From contig NZ_JALPTB010000011.1 in assembly GCF_023218075.1 (NCBI RefSeq), positions 1-64,000 on the forward strand: a DNA stretch of 64,000 nt. The letters run 5' to 3'. Source of the stretch: Rhodococcus sp. HM1. Lineage in GTDB: Bacteria > Actinomycetota > Actinomycetes > Mycobacteriales > Mycobacteriaceae. This document shows positions 35,341 to 44,549 of the stretch, one piece after another. How positions within the stretch are numbered: the stretch's first letter is position 1; each line of letters starts with the position of its first letter. Under the pieces are notes generated by a model. That model had not been told where the DNA came from. It saw only the letters and a list, made by a program, of their open reading frames with translations, and ran no database searches. The position numbers were made by a program, and so were the translations under genes.

Positions 35341-35760
35341 ATGCGAATTCCCATGACCGAATACCTGGTCATCGATCTCGACACCGAACTGTGGCTGTGC
35401 CGGGTGTGCCAACACGAATTCGGCAGCGCCCGTGGCAATTACAAGGAAGGGACCCTCGTCTACGACCGCGATCCGCGCGAGATCCATCAGCCGATCATCG
35501 ACCCGGACCGCTACGAGTTCACATTCTCACCGGACCCGAACTACTGCCGGATCCTCGAGTACTACTGCCCGGGTTGCGGAACCCAGATCGAGACCGAGTA
35601 CGTCCCGCCGGGCCATCCGCCGACCGTCGACATGGAGTGGGACATCGACGCCCTGCGTGCCCAGTGGCTCGAACGCGGCACCGATCCGGAAGAGGTCATC
35701 ACCTACGGACCGGGGCAGGACGCCGAAGGCGAGTTCGAAGGCCGCCGCCACCAGCACTGA
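35341..35760 (+). CDS. Ketone carboxylase small zinc subunit, acetone carboxylase gamma-like
   Basis: A 139-residue (about 16 kDa) protein of the acetone carboxylase gamma family. Cysteine pairs 'CRVCQHEF' and 'YYCPGCGTQIE' form a predicted zinc ribbon, with 'NYKEGTLVYDRDPREIH' between, a family hallmark. In acetophenone carboxylase ApcB (15 kDa) plays this part in the core complex. ATG 35341 is 46 bases after subunit A. A second in-frame ATG at 35353 is possible. Confidence 0.87.
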   Translation: MRIPMTEYLVIDLDTELWLCRVCQHEFGSARGNYKEGTLVYDRDPREIHQPIIDPDRYEFTFSPDPNYCRILEYYCPGCGTQIETEYVPPGHPPTVDMEWDIDALRAQWLERGTDPEEVITYGPGQDAEGEFEGRRHQH

Positions 35761-35789
35761 ACATCTTCGACCGCAAGGAATCCGATACC

Positions 35790-37916
35790 ATGAAACGCAT
35801 CTCCGTCGACATCGGCGGCACCTTCACCGACTGCTTCTTCGCCTGGGACGACAAGTACGTCGAGGCCAAGGCCCTCACCACCCACCACAACCTCGCGCAG
35901 GGCTTCAACGAGGCCCTCGACCTTGCCTGCCGACGGGCCAACCTCGACCGCGACGACGTGCTGTCCCAGGTGGATTCGGTACGGTACGCCACCACTCTCG
36001 GTACCAATGCGCTCATCGAGCGCAAGGGGCCCCGCGTCGGTGCCATCGTCACCCACGGCTTCGAGGACACCATCCCGCTCTCGCGCGGCCGTGGCTACGG
36101 TGAGGGTCTGGACCCGTCGATGCAGCAGAATCTGCCCGCTGCCGAGCGTCCCGAACCACTGGTGCACCGCAGCCTGATCCGCTCGGTGAAGGAGCGCGTC
36201 AACTCCGCCGGCAAAATCGTCATCCCGCTCGTCGAACAGAACGTACGAGAGATGGTGCGCGAACTCGTCGACGCCGGCGTCCAGGCGCTGGTGGTGTCGC
36301 TGGTCAACTCGACCGAGAATCCGGCGCACGAGCTGCGGATCATGGAGATCATCCAGGAGGAGTACCCCGAGCATCAGCTCGGCGCCATCCCGGTGCTGCT
36401 CGGCCACCAGGTGTCCGGCCGCAAGGGTGAGTACGTGCGGGCCACCTCCACCATCGTCGACGGCTTCCTGCACGACATCATGTTCCACGCGATGAGCCAG
36501 CTGGCGAACAACCTGCGCGATTCCGGCTACGACAAGCCGATGCTCATCATCCACAACTCCGGCGGCATGGCACAGATGAACTCGACCGATGCGCTGCAGA
36601 CCATCCACTCGGGACCTGTCGCGGGAGTCAGTGCCGCAGAGCATCTTTCGGAGTCCTCGGGCATCGGCAACATCATCACCACCGACATGGGTGGCACCTC
36701 CTTCGACATCGGCCTGGTGCCCGCAGGTGGGGTCAAGCACTACGACTTCCAACCCACCATCGACCGGTGGCTGGTCTCGGTACCGATGATTCACCTCGAA
36801 ACCCTCGGCGCCGGAGGCGGTTCCATCGCCAGCTACGACCGCATCCACCAGTCCGTGCGGCTCGGACCCGAGTCCGCGGGATCGGACCCCGGCCCGGCGT
36901 GCTACGACCGCGGCGGACTGCGCCCGACGGTGACCGACGCCGATCTGCTGCTCGGCTACCTCGACCCCGACAACTACGCTAACGGTTTCATCAAGCTCAA
37001 CCCCAGGCGCGCGGTGTTCGCCATCGAGGAAAACCTCTGTGACGAACTGGATCTCGACGTCATCGACGTGGCCAAGGTCATCAAGAGTTCCGTCGACGAG
37101 CAGATGGCGATCGGCATCGCCAAGGAACTGCGGGTGCGCGGTTACCTGCCCGAGGACTTCACGATGCTCGCCTACGGCGGCAACGGCCCGCTGCACGCGT
37201 GCGGCATCGCCGACCACGCCGGTATCCGCCGGATCCTCGCGCCGCCGTTCTCGTCGGTGTTCTCCGCGTGCGGCGCCGGCAACATGAAGCAGCTGCACAT
37301 CCACGAACGGGGCGTGCACGTGGTGCTCTACAACGCAACCACGCGAGCACTCTACGACCGTTACGAGGAGTTCAACGACATCGTGGCTGCCCTGGAAGCG
37401 AAGGGTGCGGAGGATCTGCGTCGGCAGGGCATCACCGACGACGTGATCGAGCATCGCCTCGAAATGGACCTGCGGTACGGCAACCAGCTGGTGACGACCG
37501 CGGTGTCCTTCGACATCAACCGGATTCACGGGGTCGGGGACGTCCTGCACCTGATCCGCACCTTCTCCGACATCTACTCGCAACGGTACGGGGAGGGGTC
37601 GGCCGCACCCGAGGCGGGGATCCGTGTGCAGACCATCCGTGTCGCGTCGTACGTCAACGGCGACACGGTGGAATTCGACTCGCTGCATCATGGCGGGGAA
37701 CGAACGCTGCCTGTCCCGATCGGACATCGGGACGCGCACTTCGTCGGGCACCCGCGGGCGATCAGCACCGCGGTCTACGACGCGAAGGCCCTCGATGCCC
37801 GGCATGTGATCCCCGGCCCGGCGATCGTCACCACCGAGAACACGACCTATCTCGTCGAGCCGGGCTGGCGCCTCGAACCCTCCCCGCAGGGCGCCGTCTG
37901 GTTCCTCAAGGACTAG
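35790..37916 (+). CDS. Ketone carboxylase subunit C, second hydantoinase A-like ATPase
   Basis: A 708-residue (about 78 kDa) HyuA/oxoprolinase-type subunit. Phosphate loops 'SVDIGGTFTDCFFAWDD' at the N terminus and 'TDMGGTSFDIGLVPAG' near 300 are intact, with 'RYATTLGTNALIERKG', 'SGPVAGVSAAEH' and 'AYGGNGPLHACGIADHAGI'. It is a diverged paralogue of the gene at 33375; having two HyuA-like subunits plus a gamma separates this complex from simple three-subunit acetone carboxylase. ATG 35790 lies 29 bases after the small subunit, with 'gcaaggaa' upstream. Confidence 0.88.
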   Translation: MKRISVDIGGTFTDCFFAWDDKYVEAKALTTHHNLAQGFNEALDLACRRANLDRDDVLSQVDSVRYATTLGTNALIERKGPRVGAIVTHGFEDTIPLSRGRGYGEGLDPSMQQNLPAAERPEPLVHRSLIRSVKERVNSAGKIVIPLVEQNVREMVRELVDAGVQALVVSLVNSTENPAHELRIMEIIQEEYPEHQLGAIPVLLGHQVSGRKGEYVRATSTIVDGFLHDIMFHAMSQLANNLRDSGYDKPMLIIHNSGGMAQMNSTDALQTIHSGPVAGVSAAEHLSESSGIGNIITTDMGGTSFDIGLVPAGGVKHYDFQPTIDRWLVSVPMIHLETLGAGGGSIASYDRIHQSVRLGPESAGSDPGPACYDRGGLRPTVTDADLLLGYLDPDNYANGFIKLNPRRAVFAIEENLCDELDLDVIDVAKVIKSSVDEQMAIGIAKELRVRGYLPEDFTMLAYGGNGPLHACGIADHAGIRRILAPPFSSVFSACGAGNMKQLHIHERGVHVVLYNATTRALYDRYEEFNDIVAALEAKGAEDLRRQGITDDVIEHRLEMDLRYGNQLVTTAVSFDINRIHGVGDVLHLIRTFSDIYSQRYGEGSAAPEAGIRVQTIRVASYVNGDTVEFDSLHHGGERTLPVPIGHRDAHFVGHPRAISTAVYDAKALDARHVIPGPAIVTTENTTYLVEPGWRLEPSPQGAVWFLKD

Positions 37917-37941
37917 CGCAGAAACACCAGGAGACAATGTC

Positions 37942-40263
37942 ATGACCGCAGTGCACGACGACCTCGCCAACGCCGCCGCCGAACGCCTCGCGTCGCTCGA
38001 CGAGCAGGAACAGCAATGGGTCGACGAATTCATGGACGAGACCACGCTGTTCCTCGGCCCCGATCGGGAGATCATGCGTTCGCACCACATCGCCTCGCGC
38101 AGCGAGCTCGAGGAGGAATGCATCGCCAAGGGCATCGATCCGCTCGAGGTGGATCGCATCCGTAAACGCCTGGCCGGCGCCCTCGACGAGGGCTTCGAGA
38201 TGTGCGAGGCGATGGGTGCGGCTCCCGGCGCCAAATGGGGTGACCTCACCACCGCTATCTACACCGCCGCCGGCGATGTGACCTACCTGTCCTGCCACGG
38301 CGTGATCGCGTTCTCCGCGATCCTGCACCACCCGATCCGGTACATCATGAAGTACTGGAAGGACGAGCCGACCGTAGGCATCCACCCGGGCGACGGCTTC
38401 ATCCACAACGACGCCCGCTTCGGCAACGTCCACAACACCGACCAGTCGATGATCATGCCGATCATCCGTGACGACCGGATCATCGCGTGGATCGCGGCCA
38501 CCATCCACGAGGGCGAGAACGGCGCGTGCGAGCCCGGCGGCATGCCCTCCGGCTCGGAGACGCCCTTCGACGACGGCCTGCGGATGAGCCCGTTCAAGAT
38601 CGTCGAACGGGGCGAGCTGCGCCGCGACCTGCTCACCTTCCTGCAGCACTCGGTGCGCGACCCGAAGCTGCAGCTCGCCGATCTGAAGGTGAAGATCGGT
38701 GCGGTGCAACGTATCCAGGAACGAGTTGACGCGATCATCGACGAGGTCGGAGTGGAAACCTTCGTCGCTGCACTGCGCATCACCGTCGAGGACGTCGAGG
38801 CCGAGGTGCGCCGCCGGATCCGCGAGCTGCCCGACGGCACCGTCCGGTTCAACCAGTTCATGGACTCGACGCTCAAGGAGAACATCCTCATCAAGCTCGC
38901 CTGTGCGATCACCGTCAAGGGCGACAAGATGACGATCGATCTGCGCGGGAGCGGACCCGAGATTCTCAACCGGGCCATCAATTCGCCGCTGTGCTCGGTC
39001 AAGTCGATGATGATGCAGGCCATCCTCGCGTTCTGGTGGCCGGATCTGCCGCGCTGCACGTCGGCGATGAGTCCGATCGAGATCATCTCCGATGAGCACA
39101 CCTGGTCCGACGCCGGCTACGACGCCCCGATGGGCCAATCCCTGCAGGCCTCGTTCCGCGGGTTCTCGGCGTTGCAGAACCCCTGGGCGAAGCTGCAGTT
39201 CTCCAACCCGGAGAAGTTCTCCAACGTCATCGCCCCGTGGTTCAACCAGATCAACACCTTCCTGTGGGGCGGGGTCACCCAGCACGGTGATCAGGTCGGG
39301 AATCTGTGCGCCGACCTCAACGGCATGGGCGGCGGCGCGAAGGCGTTCCGCGACGGCGAGGACGCCGTATCGCCCCTGTTCTGCGCGATGGCCGACACCG
39401 CCGAACAGGAGGTCATGGAGGAGGAGGTGCCCTTCATGCAGCTGGTGAGCAAGCGGATCGTCCGCGACAATCAGGGCTTCGGCAAGTATCGCGGTGGCAT
39501 GGGCTACGAGATGATCGTGGCGGCGGAAGGCACCCCGCTGTGGGGCTTCATGACCGTCACCTCGGGTGCGAAGTTCTCGTCCATCACCGGGCAGTTCGGT
39601 GGCTACGGCTGCAACACCTATCCGCTCGCGATGGTCAAGGGCGTCAACGTCTACGACGAACTGCGGCGCAACCCGGAACGTTTCGACCTGTCCATCGAGA
39701 AGGTGATGAACGAGCAGCCGTTCGAAGGCGCCGAGTACACCACCAGCCACATGGGCCTGCAGTTCGACGTCGCCAAGGACGGTGAGCTGTACATGATTTC
39801 GCAGGGCACCGGCGGCGGCTACGGAGACCCGCTCGAACGAGCCCCCGAGGACGTGGTCGCGGATCTCGAGATCGACCGCATCTCACCGAAGGTCGCGCAC
39901 GACATCTACGGCGTCGTGTACGAGCCGGAGACGTTCGTCGTCGACACCGAAGCCACCGACGAACTGCGTGCGTCGATGCGCCGAGCCCGGATCGCCCGCG
40001 GCGTTCCCTACGCGCAGTTCGTCGAGCAGTTCGTCACCCCCGAACCTCCGAAGGACCTCCTCTACTACGGGTCCTGGGGTGACACCGAGGAACTGACCGC
40101 CACCCACTTCACCGTCAACGGTGCACAGCGGGTCACCACGACGATCGACAAGATGCCGATCATCATGATGCCCGACCGACGCGAATTGAAGATCGCCGAG
40201 CTGACCGCGCGGGTGAAGGAACTCGAGGCCAAGCACGGTGAGGTGGTCCACCGCAAGTCCTGA
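37942..40263 (+). CDS. Ketone carboxylase subunit D, hydantoinase B/acetone carboxylase alpha-like
   Basis: A 773-residue (about 86 kDa) HyuB-type subunit that would carboxylate the activated ketone. Family segments include 'HPGDGFIHNDARFGNVHNTD', 'WIAATIHEGENGACEPGGMP', and the glycine-rich 'GGMGYEMIVAAEGTPLWGF' and 'GTGGGYGDPLERAPEDVV' regions. ATG 37942 follows 'caggaga' with 25 bases between genes. The closest functional analogues are AcxB and the HyuB-like Apc subunit. The metal ligands are not assigned here. Confidence 0.88.
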   Translation: MTAVHDDLANAAAERLASLDEQEQQWVDEFMDETTLFLGPDREIMRSHHIASRSELEEECIAKGIDPLEVDRIRKRLAGALDEGFEMCEAMGAAPGAKWGDLTTAIYTAAGDVTYLSCHGVIAFSAILHHPIRYIMKYWKDEPTVGIHPGDGFIHNDARFGNVHNTDQSMIMPIIRDDRIIAWIAATIHEGENGACEPGGMPSGSETPFDDGLRMSPFKIVERGELRRDLLTFLQHSVRDPKLQLADLKVKIGAVQRIQERVDAIIDEVGVETFVAALRITVEDVEAEVRRRIRELPDGTVRFNQFMDSTLKENILIKLACAITVKGDKMTIDLRGSGPEILNRAINSPLCSVKSMMMQAILAFWWPDLPRCTSAMSPIEIISDEHTWSDAGYDAPMGQSLQASFRGFSALQNPWAKLQFSNPEKFSNVIAPWFNQINTFLWGGVTQHGDQVGNLCADLNGMGGGAKAFRDGEDAVSPLFCAMADTAEQEVMEEEVPFMQLVSKRIVRDNQGFGKYRGGMGYEMIVAAEGTPLWGFMTVTSGAKFSSITGQFGGYGCNTYPLAMVKGVNVYDELRRNPERFDLSIEKVMNEQPFEGAEYTTSHMGLQFDVAKDGELYMISQGTGGGYGDPLERAPEDVVADLEIDRISPKVAHDIYGVVYEPETFVVDTEATDELRASMRRARIARGVPYAQFVEQFVTPEPPKDLLYYGSWGDTEELTATHFTVNGAQRVTTTIDKMPIIMMPDRRELKIAELTARVKELEAKHGEVVHRKS

Positions 40264-40284
40264 CCACCGTCCGCCCCGTCCACC

Positions 40285-40315
40285 GGGTGCCCGCACGACG
40301 TGCGTGCGGGCACCC
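40285..40315 (+). promoter_or_regulatory. 13-base perfect intercistronic hairpin
   Basis: 'gggtgcccgcacg' pairs perfectly with its complement across the loop 'acgtg'. It sits between subunit D and the fifth gene. It would reduce read-through or stabilise the upstream message, giving lower output of the fifth gene. Confidence 0.7.
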
Positions 40316-40336
40316 CTTCACCCCCCGGAGACCACG

Positions 40337-41149
40337 ATGACCACTTCGAAGCCCGAGTTCCTCGCTGCACCGGCCTCGGGGCGCCGCACCCCCTTGATCA
40401 TCGACCATCTCGACTACAGTCAGCGGGTCCTGTTGCGCGGCAATCCGATTCCCTGGGGCGACCCGACCGCGCTGTCGAACCTGTTCAACCAGGCACACGG
40501 GCTGCTGCGCCCGGACGCCACGCTGCTCGACCTCGGTGCCTACTATCGGATCCTCGCCGAGGACCCCCGCCTGCAGGATGCGATGACCGCACGGTCGCGT
40601 CCCGGATACGCGCTGCGCACCCTGCTCGGAGACGCGGAGGCCGGCCGGGCCGCGGTGACGCTGGTTGCCACCGTGGCCGGCACGACACGGCTGCCGCTCG
40701 TCCTGCAGATCCCGTCCCCGCGTGCGTGGCTGGCACAGACACACCCCGGAACGACGGACGATCTCGACGCCGACCGGGTGGAGAACGCGGCGATGTACGT
40801 GGCCGACTGGCTGCGCGGGTTCGCCGACGTGCCCGTCGCGGCGGTCCTGCTCGACGAGCGCGCGGCCGGAGATGTGCCTGCAGTACCCCCCGAGGCCTAT
40901 GCGCCGATCGGCAACGTCGCCGTGCACTACCGATGGGAGCTAGGGCTGCGTGACCAGCGAAGCGTGTCGTTCGGTGAAGGCGACGGGGATGTGCTCGGCG
41001 ACGACTTCTGGCTCGGCGACCGCGCCGCCGTGCCCGCGGAGACCGGGGCGTTCCGGCTCGCCCGGCTCCCCGAGGGTGCGGTGCCGGAAACAGTGCTGGC
41101 CCGGCTGGCCGACCTGGACCGAGAGAGCGTTCGCTCGGGGGCGAACTGA
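40337..41149 (+). CDS. Fifth gene of ketone carboxylase operon, ApcE-like by position
   Basis: A 270-residue (about 29 kDa) soluble protein with no recognised domain. Visible features are an N-terminal 'PLIIDHLDYSQRVLLRGNPI', a helical middle ('SRPGYALRTLLGD', 'RVENAAMYVADWLRGFAD') and a C terminus rich in acidic loops. Acetophenone carboxylase needs a fifth subunit, ApcE (34 kDa), that associates loosely; this gene has the same place and a similar size. Sequence relation to ApcE could not be tested. ATG 40337 follows 'cggagacc'. Confidence 0.6.
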   Translation: MTTSKPEFLAAPASGRRTPLIIDHLDYSQRVLLRGNPIPWGDPTALSNLFNQAHGLLRPDATLLDLGAYYRILAEDPRLQDAMTARSRPGYALRTLLGDAEAGRAAVTLVATVAGTTRLPLVLQIPSPRAWLAQTHPGTTDDLDADRVENAAMYVADWLRGFADVPVAAVLLDERAAGDVPAVPPEAYAPIGNVAVHYRWELGLRDQRSVSFGEGDGDVLGDDFWLGDRAAVPAETGAFRLARLPEGAVPETVLARLADLDRESVRSGAN

Positions 41150-41159
41150 CACTGGACCC

Positions 41160-41215
41160 GGGCATCGCACGGAACCGACCGAACACTCGGTCCGGGCGTC
41201 GCACGGAACCGACCG
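41160..41215. repeat. Two 22-base direct repeats before the regulator gene
   Basis: Copies at 41160-41181 and 41194-41215 share 21 of 22 bases (common core 'cgcacggaaccgaccg'), with a 34-base period. They lie in the 113-base gap between the fifth gene and the regulator ATG. They may be an autoregulatory site or a small duplication. Confidence 0.65.
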
Positions 41216-41262
41216 GTACCCTCGAGTGACGCAGATCACTGCGACGTGGTGGAAGGAACACG

Positions 41263-43074
41263 ATGAAGAACGCAGACCGACGGCTGACGGTGGCGGTCGC
41301 CCGCGCCGGGTTCCTCGATTCCGGAGAGCCGGACGAGTCCCTGGTGTCGCCGCTCGTGTCCGCCTCGTGGCAGCGGTCGCAGGCAGCCGGGGTGCAGCCT
41401 TCCGGTGGGGACGTCGGGTACGTCGGTGACGTGGATCGGGAATCCCGGCTGGTGCAATGCGCAATGTCCGTTTTCGACAGGCTCGCGGCGGACATGGTCG
41501 ACGTTCCCGTCAGCATCGCACTGACCGACGCGAAGGCACAGGTGCTGATGAGGATCGACGGTGCCCGCGGCATCGGCCGGCTCCTCGACCGGGTCTCGCT
41601 CGCGCCCGGCTTCGACTACCGGGAGGCCGAGATCGGCACCAACGGCGTGGGGACCGTGCTCGAATCCGGACAGGCAGTCCAGATCGACGGCGCCGAGCAC
41701 TTCCACGACCGGTTCCAACCGTTCGCGTGTTCCGGTGCCCCGATCCGCGACCCGTTCAGCGGCCACATCGCCGGTGTCGTCGACCTCAGCTGTCTCTCCG
41801 AGCATTCTTCCCCGTTGCTGGCGAGCGTGGCGCGCAGCGCAGCATCCGAGATCGAACTGAACCTGTTTCGCGATCGCAGCGCCCGTCAGCACGCGCTGTT
41901 CGACGCGTTCGTCCGCGCCGACGCACGTGGGGGGACGGCGCTGCTGGCCACCGGCAGCGCGATGTCGCTGGCGAATCCGCTCGCCCACGCCATCCTGGCG
42001 CCGGAAGATCAGCGCCGCGTCGGCGAGCATGTCGACTACATGATCGGCCACCGCGACCGCATCGACGAGCACGTCGAACTGCCCGACGGTGTCAGCGTCC
42101 GGGTGCGGGCCGTCCGGATCCGGGCGGGCGAGGACACTGCCGGGTACCTGATCGAAGTGTCCGAATCCGCCGCTGCGGCGGCCGCGATCCCGGCCGCGGT
42201 CCGGCCCACCGCTCCGCCCCGCGTGCCCTCGCATGGGGCGGGACTGGCTGCCGCAGGAACCGGGAAGTTGCGGGCCGGCGGTTCGCCCCTGTGGACCCGG
42301 ACCTGCAACGAGATCGAGGACGCGGTGCGGACGGGGGAGCGGGTGCTGGTCACCGGCGAGCCGGGCACGGGCAAGGCCTCGCTGGCGTCCGAGATCTTCC
42401 ACTCGGTGGTGCCCGGCGGGCGCAGCATCCTCGTCGACGGCAGTACCGACCTCTCGGGGCTTACCGACGATTCCCCGACTCCCACCCTGTACGTACTGCG
42501 CAACATTCGATCCATGCCCGAACCGGTGGTTGCAACCCTGGCGGCGGCGCTGGCGAAACCCTGTCCCGAGCACGTGTTCGTCGTCGCCACCATGCAGGAT
42601 TCGGATGAACCGGCGCCGGAGTTCCTCGCTCCGTTGCTCGACGCGCTCGAGCGAACCGTGCACGTGCCCGCGCTGCGGCACCGCACCGACGACATCCCCG
42701 GAGTGGTGGCGCAGGTGCTTCGGACGATCACCGGCTCGTCGAGCCGCGAGCTCACGCCCGACGCGATGCGCCTCCTCGTGCGCTACCCGTGGCCGCGCAA
42801 CATCCACGAGCTGGAGGATGCGCTGCGCAGCGCCGTCGCGCTGCGGCCGGCCGGGCGAATCACGCGCGAGGACCTGCCCGAATGGTGCCATCACGGGCCG
42901 GGCCGCAAACTGAGCGCCGTCGAGGCGGTCGAGCGCGACGTGGTGGCCAAAGCGTTGCGGGATGCCGGCGGGAACCGGGCGGAAACCGCTCGCGCACTGG
43001 GCATTTCACGGTCGTCGCTGTACCGGAAACTAGCCAAGTTCGGGCTCGCCGACGCTGCGGAGCCGTCCGGTTGA
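41263..43074 (+). CDS. AcoR/MimR-like Fis-family regulator with degenerate AAA+ domain
   Basis: A 603-residue regulator. A GAF-type sensor (about 60-190, 'EIGTNGVGTVLESGQAVQI', 'GHIAGVVDLSC') and a linker lead to an AAA+ remnant with Walker A 'GEPGTGKAS' near 365. The sigma-54 loop GAFTGA is absent, the Walker A-B distance is only about 42 residues, and Walker B is replaced by 'TLYVLRNI'. 'LRHRTDDIP' survives, as does the C-terminal Fis helix-turn-helix 'GGNRAETARALGISRSSLYR'. It should control the ketone carboxylase operon at a sigma-70-type promoter. The start has 'ggaaggaa' upstream. Confidence 0.88.
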   Translation: MKNADRRLTVAVARAGFLDSGEPDESLVSPLVSASWQRSQAAGVQPSGGDVGYVGDVDRESRLVQCAMSVFDRLAADMVDVPVSIALTDAKAQVLMRIDGARGIGRLLDRVSLAPGFDYREAEIGTNGVGTVLESGQAVQIDGAEHFHDRFQPFACSGAPIRDPFSGHIAGVVDLSCLSEHSSPLLASVARSAASEIELNLFRDRSARQHALFDAFVRADARGGTALLATGSAMSLANPLAHAILAPEDQRRVGEHVDYMIGHRDRIDEHVELPDGVSVRVRAVRIRAGEDTAGYLIEVSESAAAAAAIPAAVRPTAPPRVPSHGAGLAAAGTGKLRAGGSPLWTRTCNEIEDAVRTGERVLVTGEPGTGKASLASEIFHSVVPGGRSILVDGSTDLSGLTDDSPTPTLYVLRNIRSMPEPVVATLAAALAKPCPEHVFVVATMQDSDEPAPEFLAPLLDALERTVHVPALRHRTDDIPGVVAQVLRTITGSSSRELTPDAMRLLVRYPWPRNIHELEDALRSAVALRPAGRITREDLPEWCHHGPGRKLSAVEAVERDVVAKALRDAGGNRAETARALGISRSSLYRKLAKFGLADAAEPSG

Positions 43075-43097
43075 CCGAGTGCGATCTTCGGACGGGC

Positions 43098-44057
43098 TCA
43101 GCGTCCCGGAACGGGTGCTTCGCTCAACGTCCGTCGGGTGACGAACCGTCGCGGCACCCCTGACAGTGGATCGGTGAATTCCAGTTCCCGCGCCAGTAAT
43201 TGGAGGGGGAGGGAATAATCGTCGGGTTCCTCGGCCAAGAGGTCGGGATACCAACGGTCGCCCAGGATCCCGACGCCGAGCGCCGCCAGATGCACCCGCA
43301 GTTGGTGCATCCGTCCGGTGTGCGGCCGCAGGAGCGTGTGCAGCACCGCACGTCCCGAGGCGCTCACGCCGGTGCCGAGCACCTCGATCACCGTCTCGGA
43401 GTTGGGCTCTCGCGAATCGTCGACGACGACCCGCAGCTCGCCGCGGCGCGACTCGATGTGGTTGCGGTAGACGACGGGCACGGCGTGCCTGGCGAGCGCC
43501 GGTGCGGCAGGGTCCCATTCGGACGGAAGCGCCGACACCGCCTCGTAGACCTTCACGACCTGCCGCTTCTCGAACAGCGATTGGTAGGCGCCGCGCGTCT
43601 CGGGACGAGTCGAGAACATCACCAGACCTGCGGTTGCTCGATCGAGTCGATGGATCGGCGTCAGATCCGGATTGTCGAGGCGGGTCCGCAGTCGGACGAG
43701 CGCGGACTCGCGCAGGTACCGCCCGCCCGGGGTGGTCGGCAGGAAGTGCGGCTTGTCGATCACGACGAGGTCGTCGTCGACGTGGAGAATCTCCTCGTCG
43801 AACGGCACCGGTTCCTCGGTCGGCAGATCGCGGTAGTACCAGACGAACCGGTGCGCTCCCAGTTCCGTATCGCGGTCGATCGGACTGCCGTCGGCGCCCA
43901 CGATCTCGTCGGCGTCGAACCGCCGGTACAGGTCGTCGGCGTCGAGGTGATCGAACCTGGCGACGACGTATTCGGCGATCGTCGACCAGGGGCCGGAGTT
44001 CGGGACGCGCAGTCGCGTCGGCCCGACGCCGTTCCTGACAGGTAGTGGTGAGGGCAT
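43098..44057 (-). CDS. RluA-family pseudouridine synthase
   Basis: A 319-residue RNA modification enzyme if started at ATG 44057 (MPSPLPVRN); ATG 44075 or 44072 would add five or six residues. An S4-like N-terminal part is weak. The catalytic core has 'VDDDLVVIDKPHFLPTTPGG', the active-site 'IHRLDRATAGLVMFS' (catalytic Asp) and 'GRMHQLRVHLAALGVGILGD'. It isomerises uridine in rRNA or tRNA; the target is not predictable. It is convergent with the regulator gene, 23 bases apart. Confidence 0.9.
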   Translation of the reverse strand: MPSPLPVRNGVGPTRLRVPNSGPWSTIAEYVVARFDHLDADDLYRRFDADEIVGADGSPIDRDTELGAHRFVWYYRDLPTEEPVPFDEEILHVDDDLVVIDKPHFLPTTPGGRYLRESALVRLRTRLDNPDLTPIHRLDRATAGLVMFSTRPETRGAYQSLFEKRQVVKVYEAVSALPSEWDPAAPALARHAVPVVYRNHIESRRGELRVVVDDSREPNSETVIEVLGTGVSASGRAVLHTLLRPHTGRMHQLRVHLAALGVGILGDRWYPDLLAEEPDDYSLPLQLLARELEFTDPLSGVPRRFVTRRTLSEAPVPGR

Positions 44058-44549
44058 GGGCACGCCCGTCATCATCTCATCGGCCGCCGGTTCGGCCGCG
44101 CATCGGGTCGCGCCGAGGCGCCGGTAGACGGTGATCAACGCCGATGGTCGTCGGGATGGGCTTACCGCACGAACTCGCCGCCCAACCCGAGGGCCCTGGC
44201 CTAGAATCGAATGCGCAGTCGGGGGACATTGTTGCACCGGTCGGAATGTGAATGGGTCGGTGTCGTGCAGTTCGGTCGTGGTTGTAGACGCAACGAAGCT
44301 CGCGCTACTCACGAAAGGCGGGGACTCGACACTTCTCGGGAGTTCGAAATCGCCCAAGAGGCACAAGGGTGTGTCGGAATATGCTGGGGCCGTTCTGATC
44401 TGGGTTCGGCCAATTCTTCATTGATGCCGGCTCGGCGGTGGCAGGTTCGGAAGTGTGATCTCGATCCGAGAATGCCTTCTGGACAAGCCTTTCGGTGAGC
44501 GCAGCGTATAGCGATCGGTTGTGGAACCGACAGGGAGGAGGCGGCGACC
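44058..44549. other. Intergenic region upstream of the patatin gene
   Basis: About 490 bases between the divergent pseudouridine synthase and patatin genes, somewhat lower in GC than its surroundings. It ends in a strong ribosome site (GGAGGAGG, 44534-44542) before ATG 44550. Short open frames exist, but none has coding character. No clear promoter, dyad or RNA was recognised. Confidence 0.5.

Noticed and set aside
33375-40263. Classic three-subunit acetone carboxylase (acxABC)
   Set aside because: There are two different HyuA-like genes and a fifth gene, and the order differs; the acetophenone-carboxylase layout fits better.
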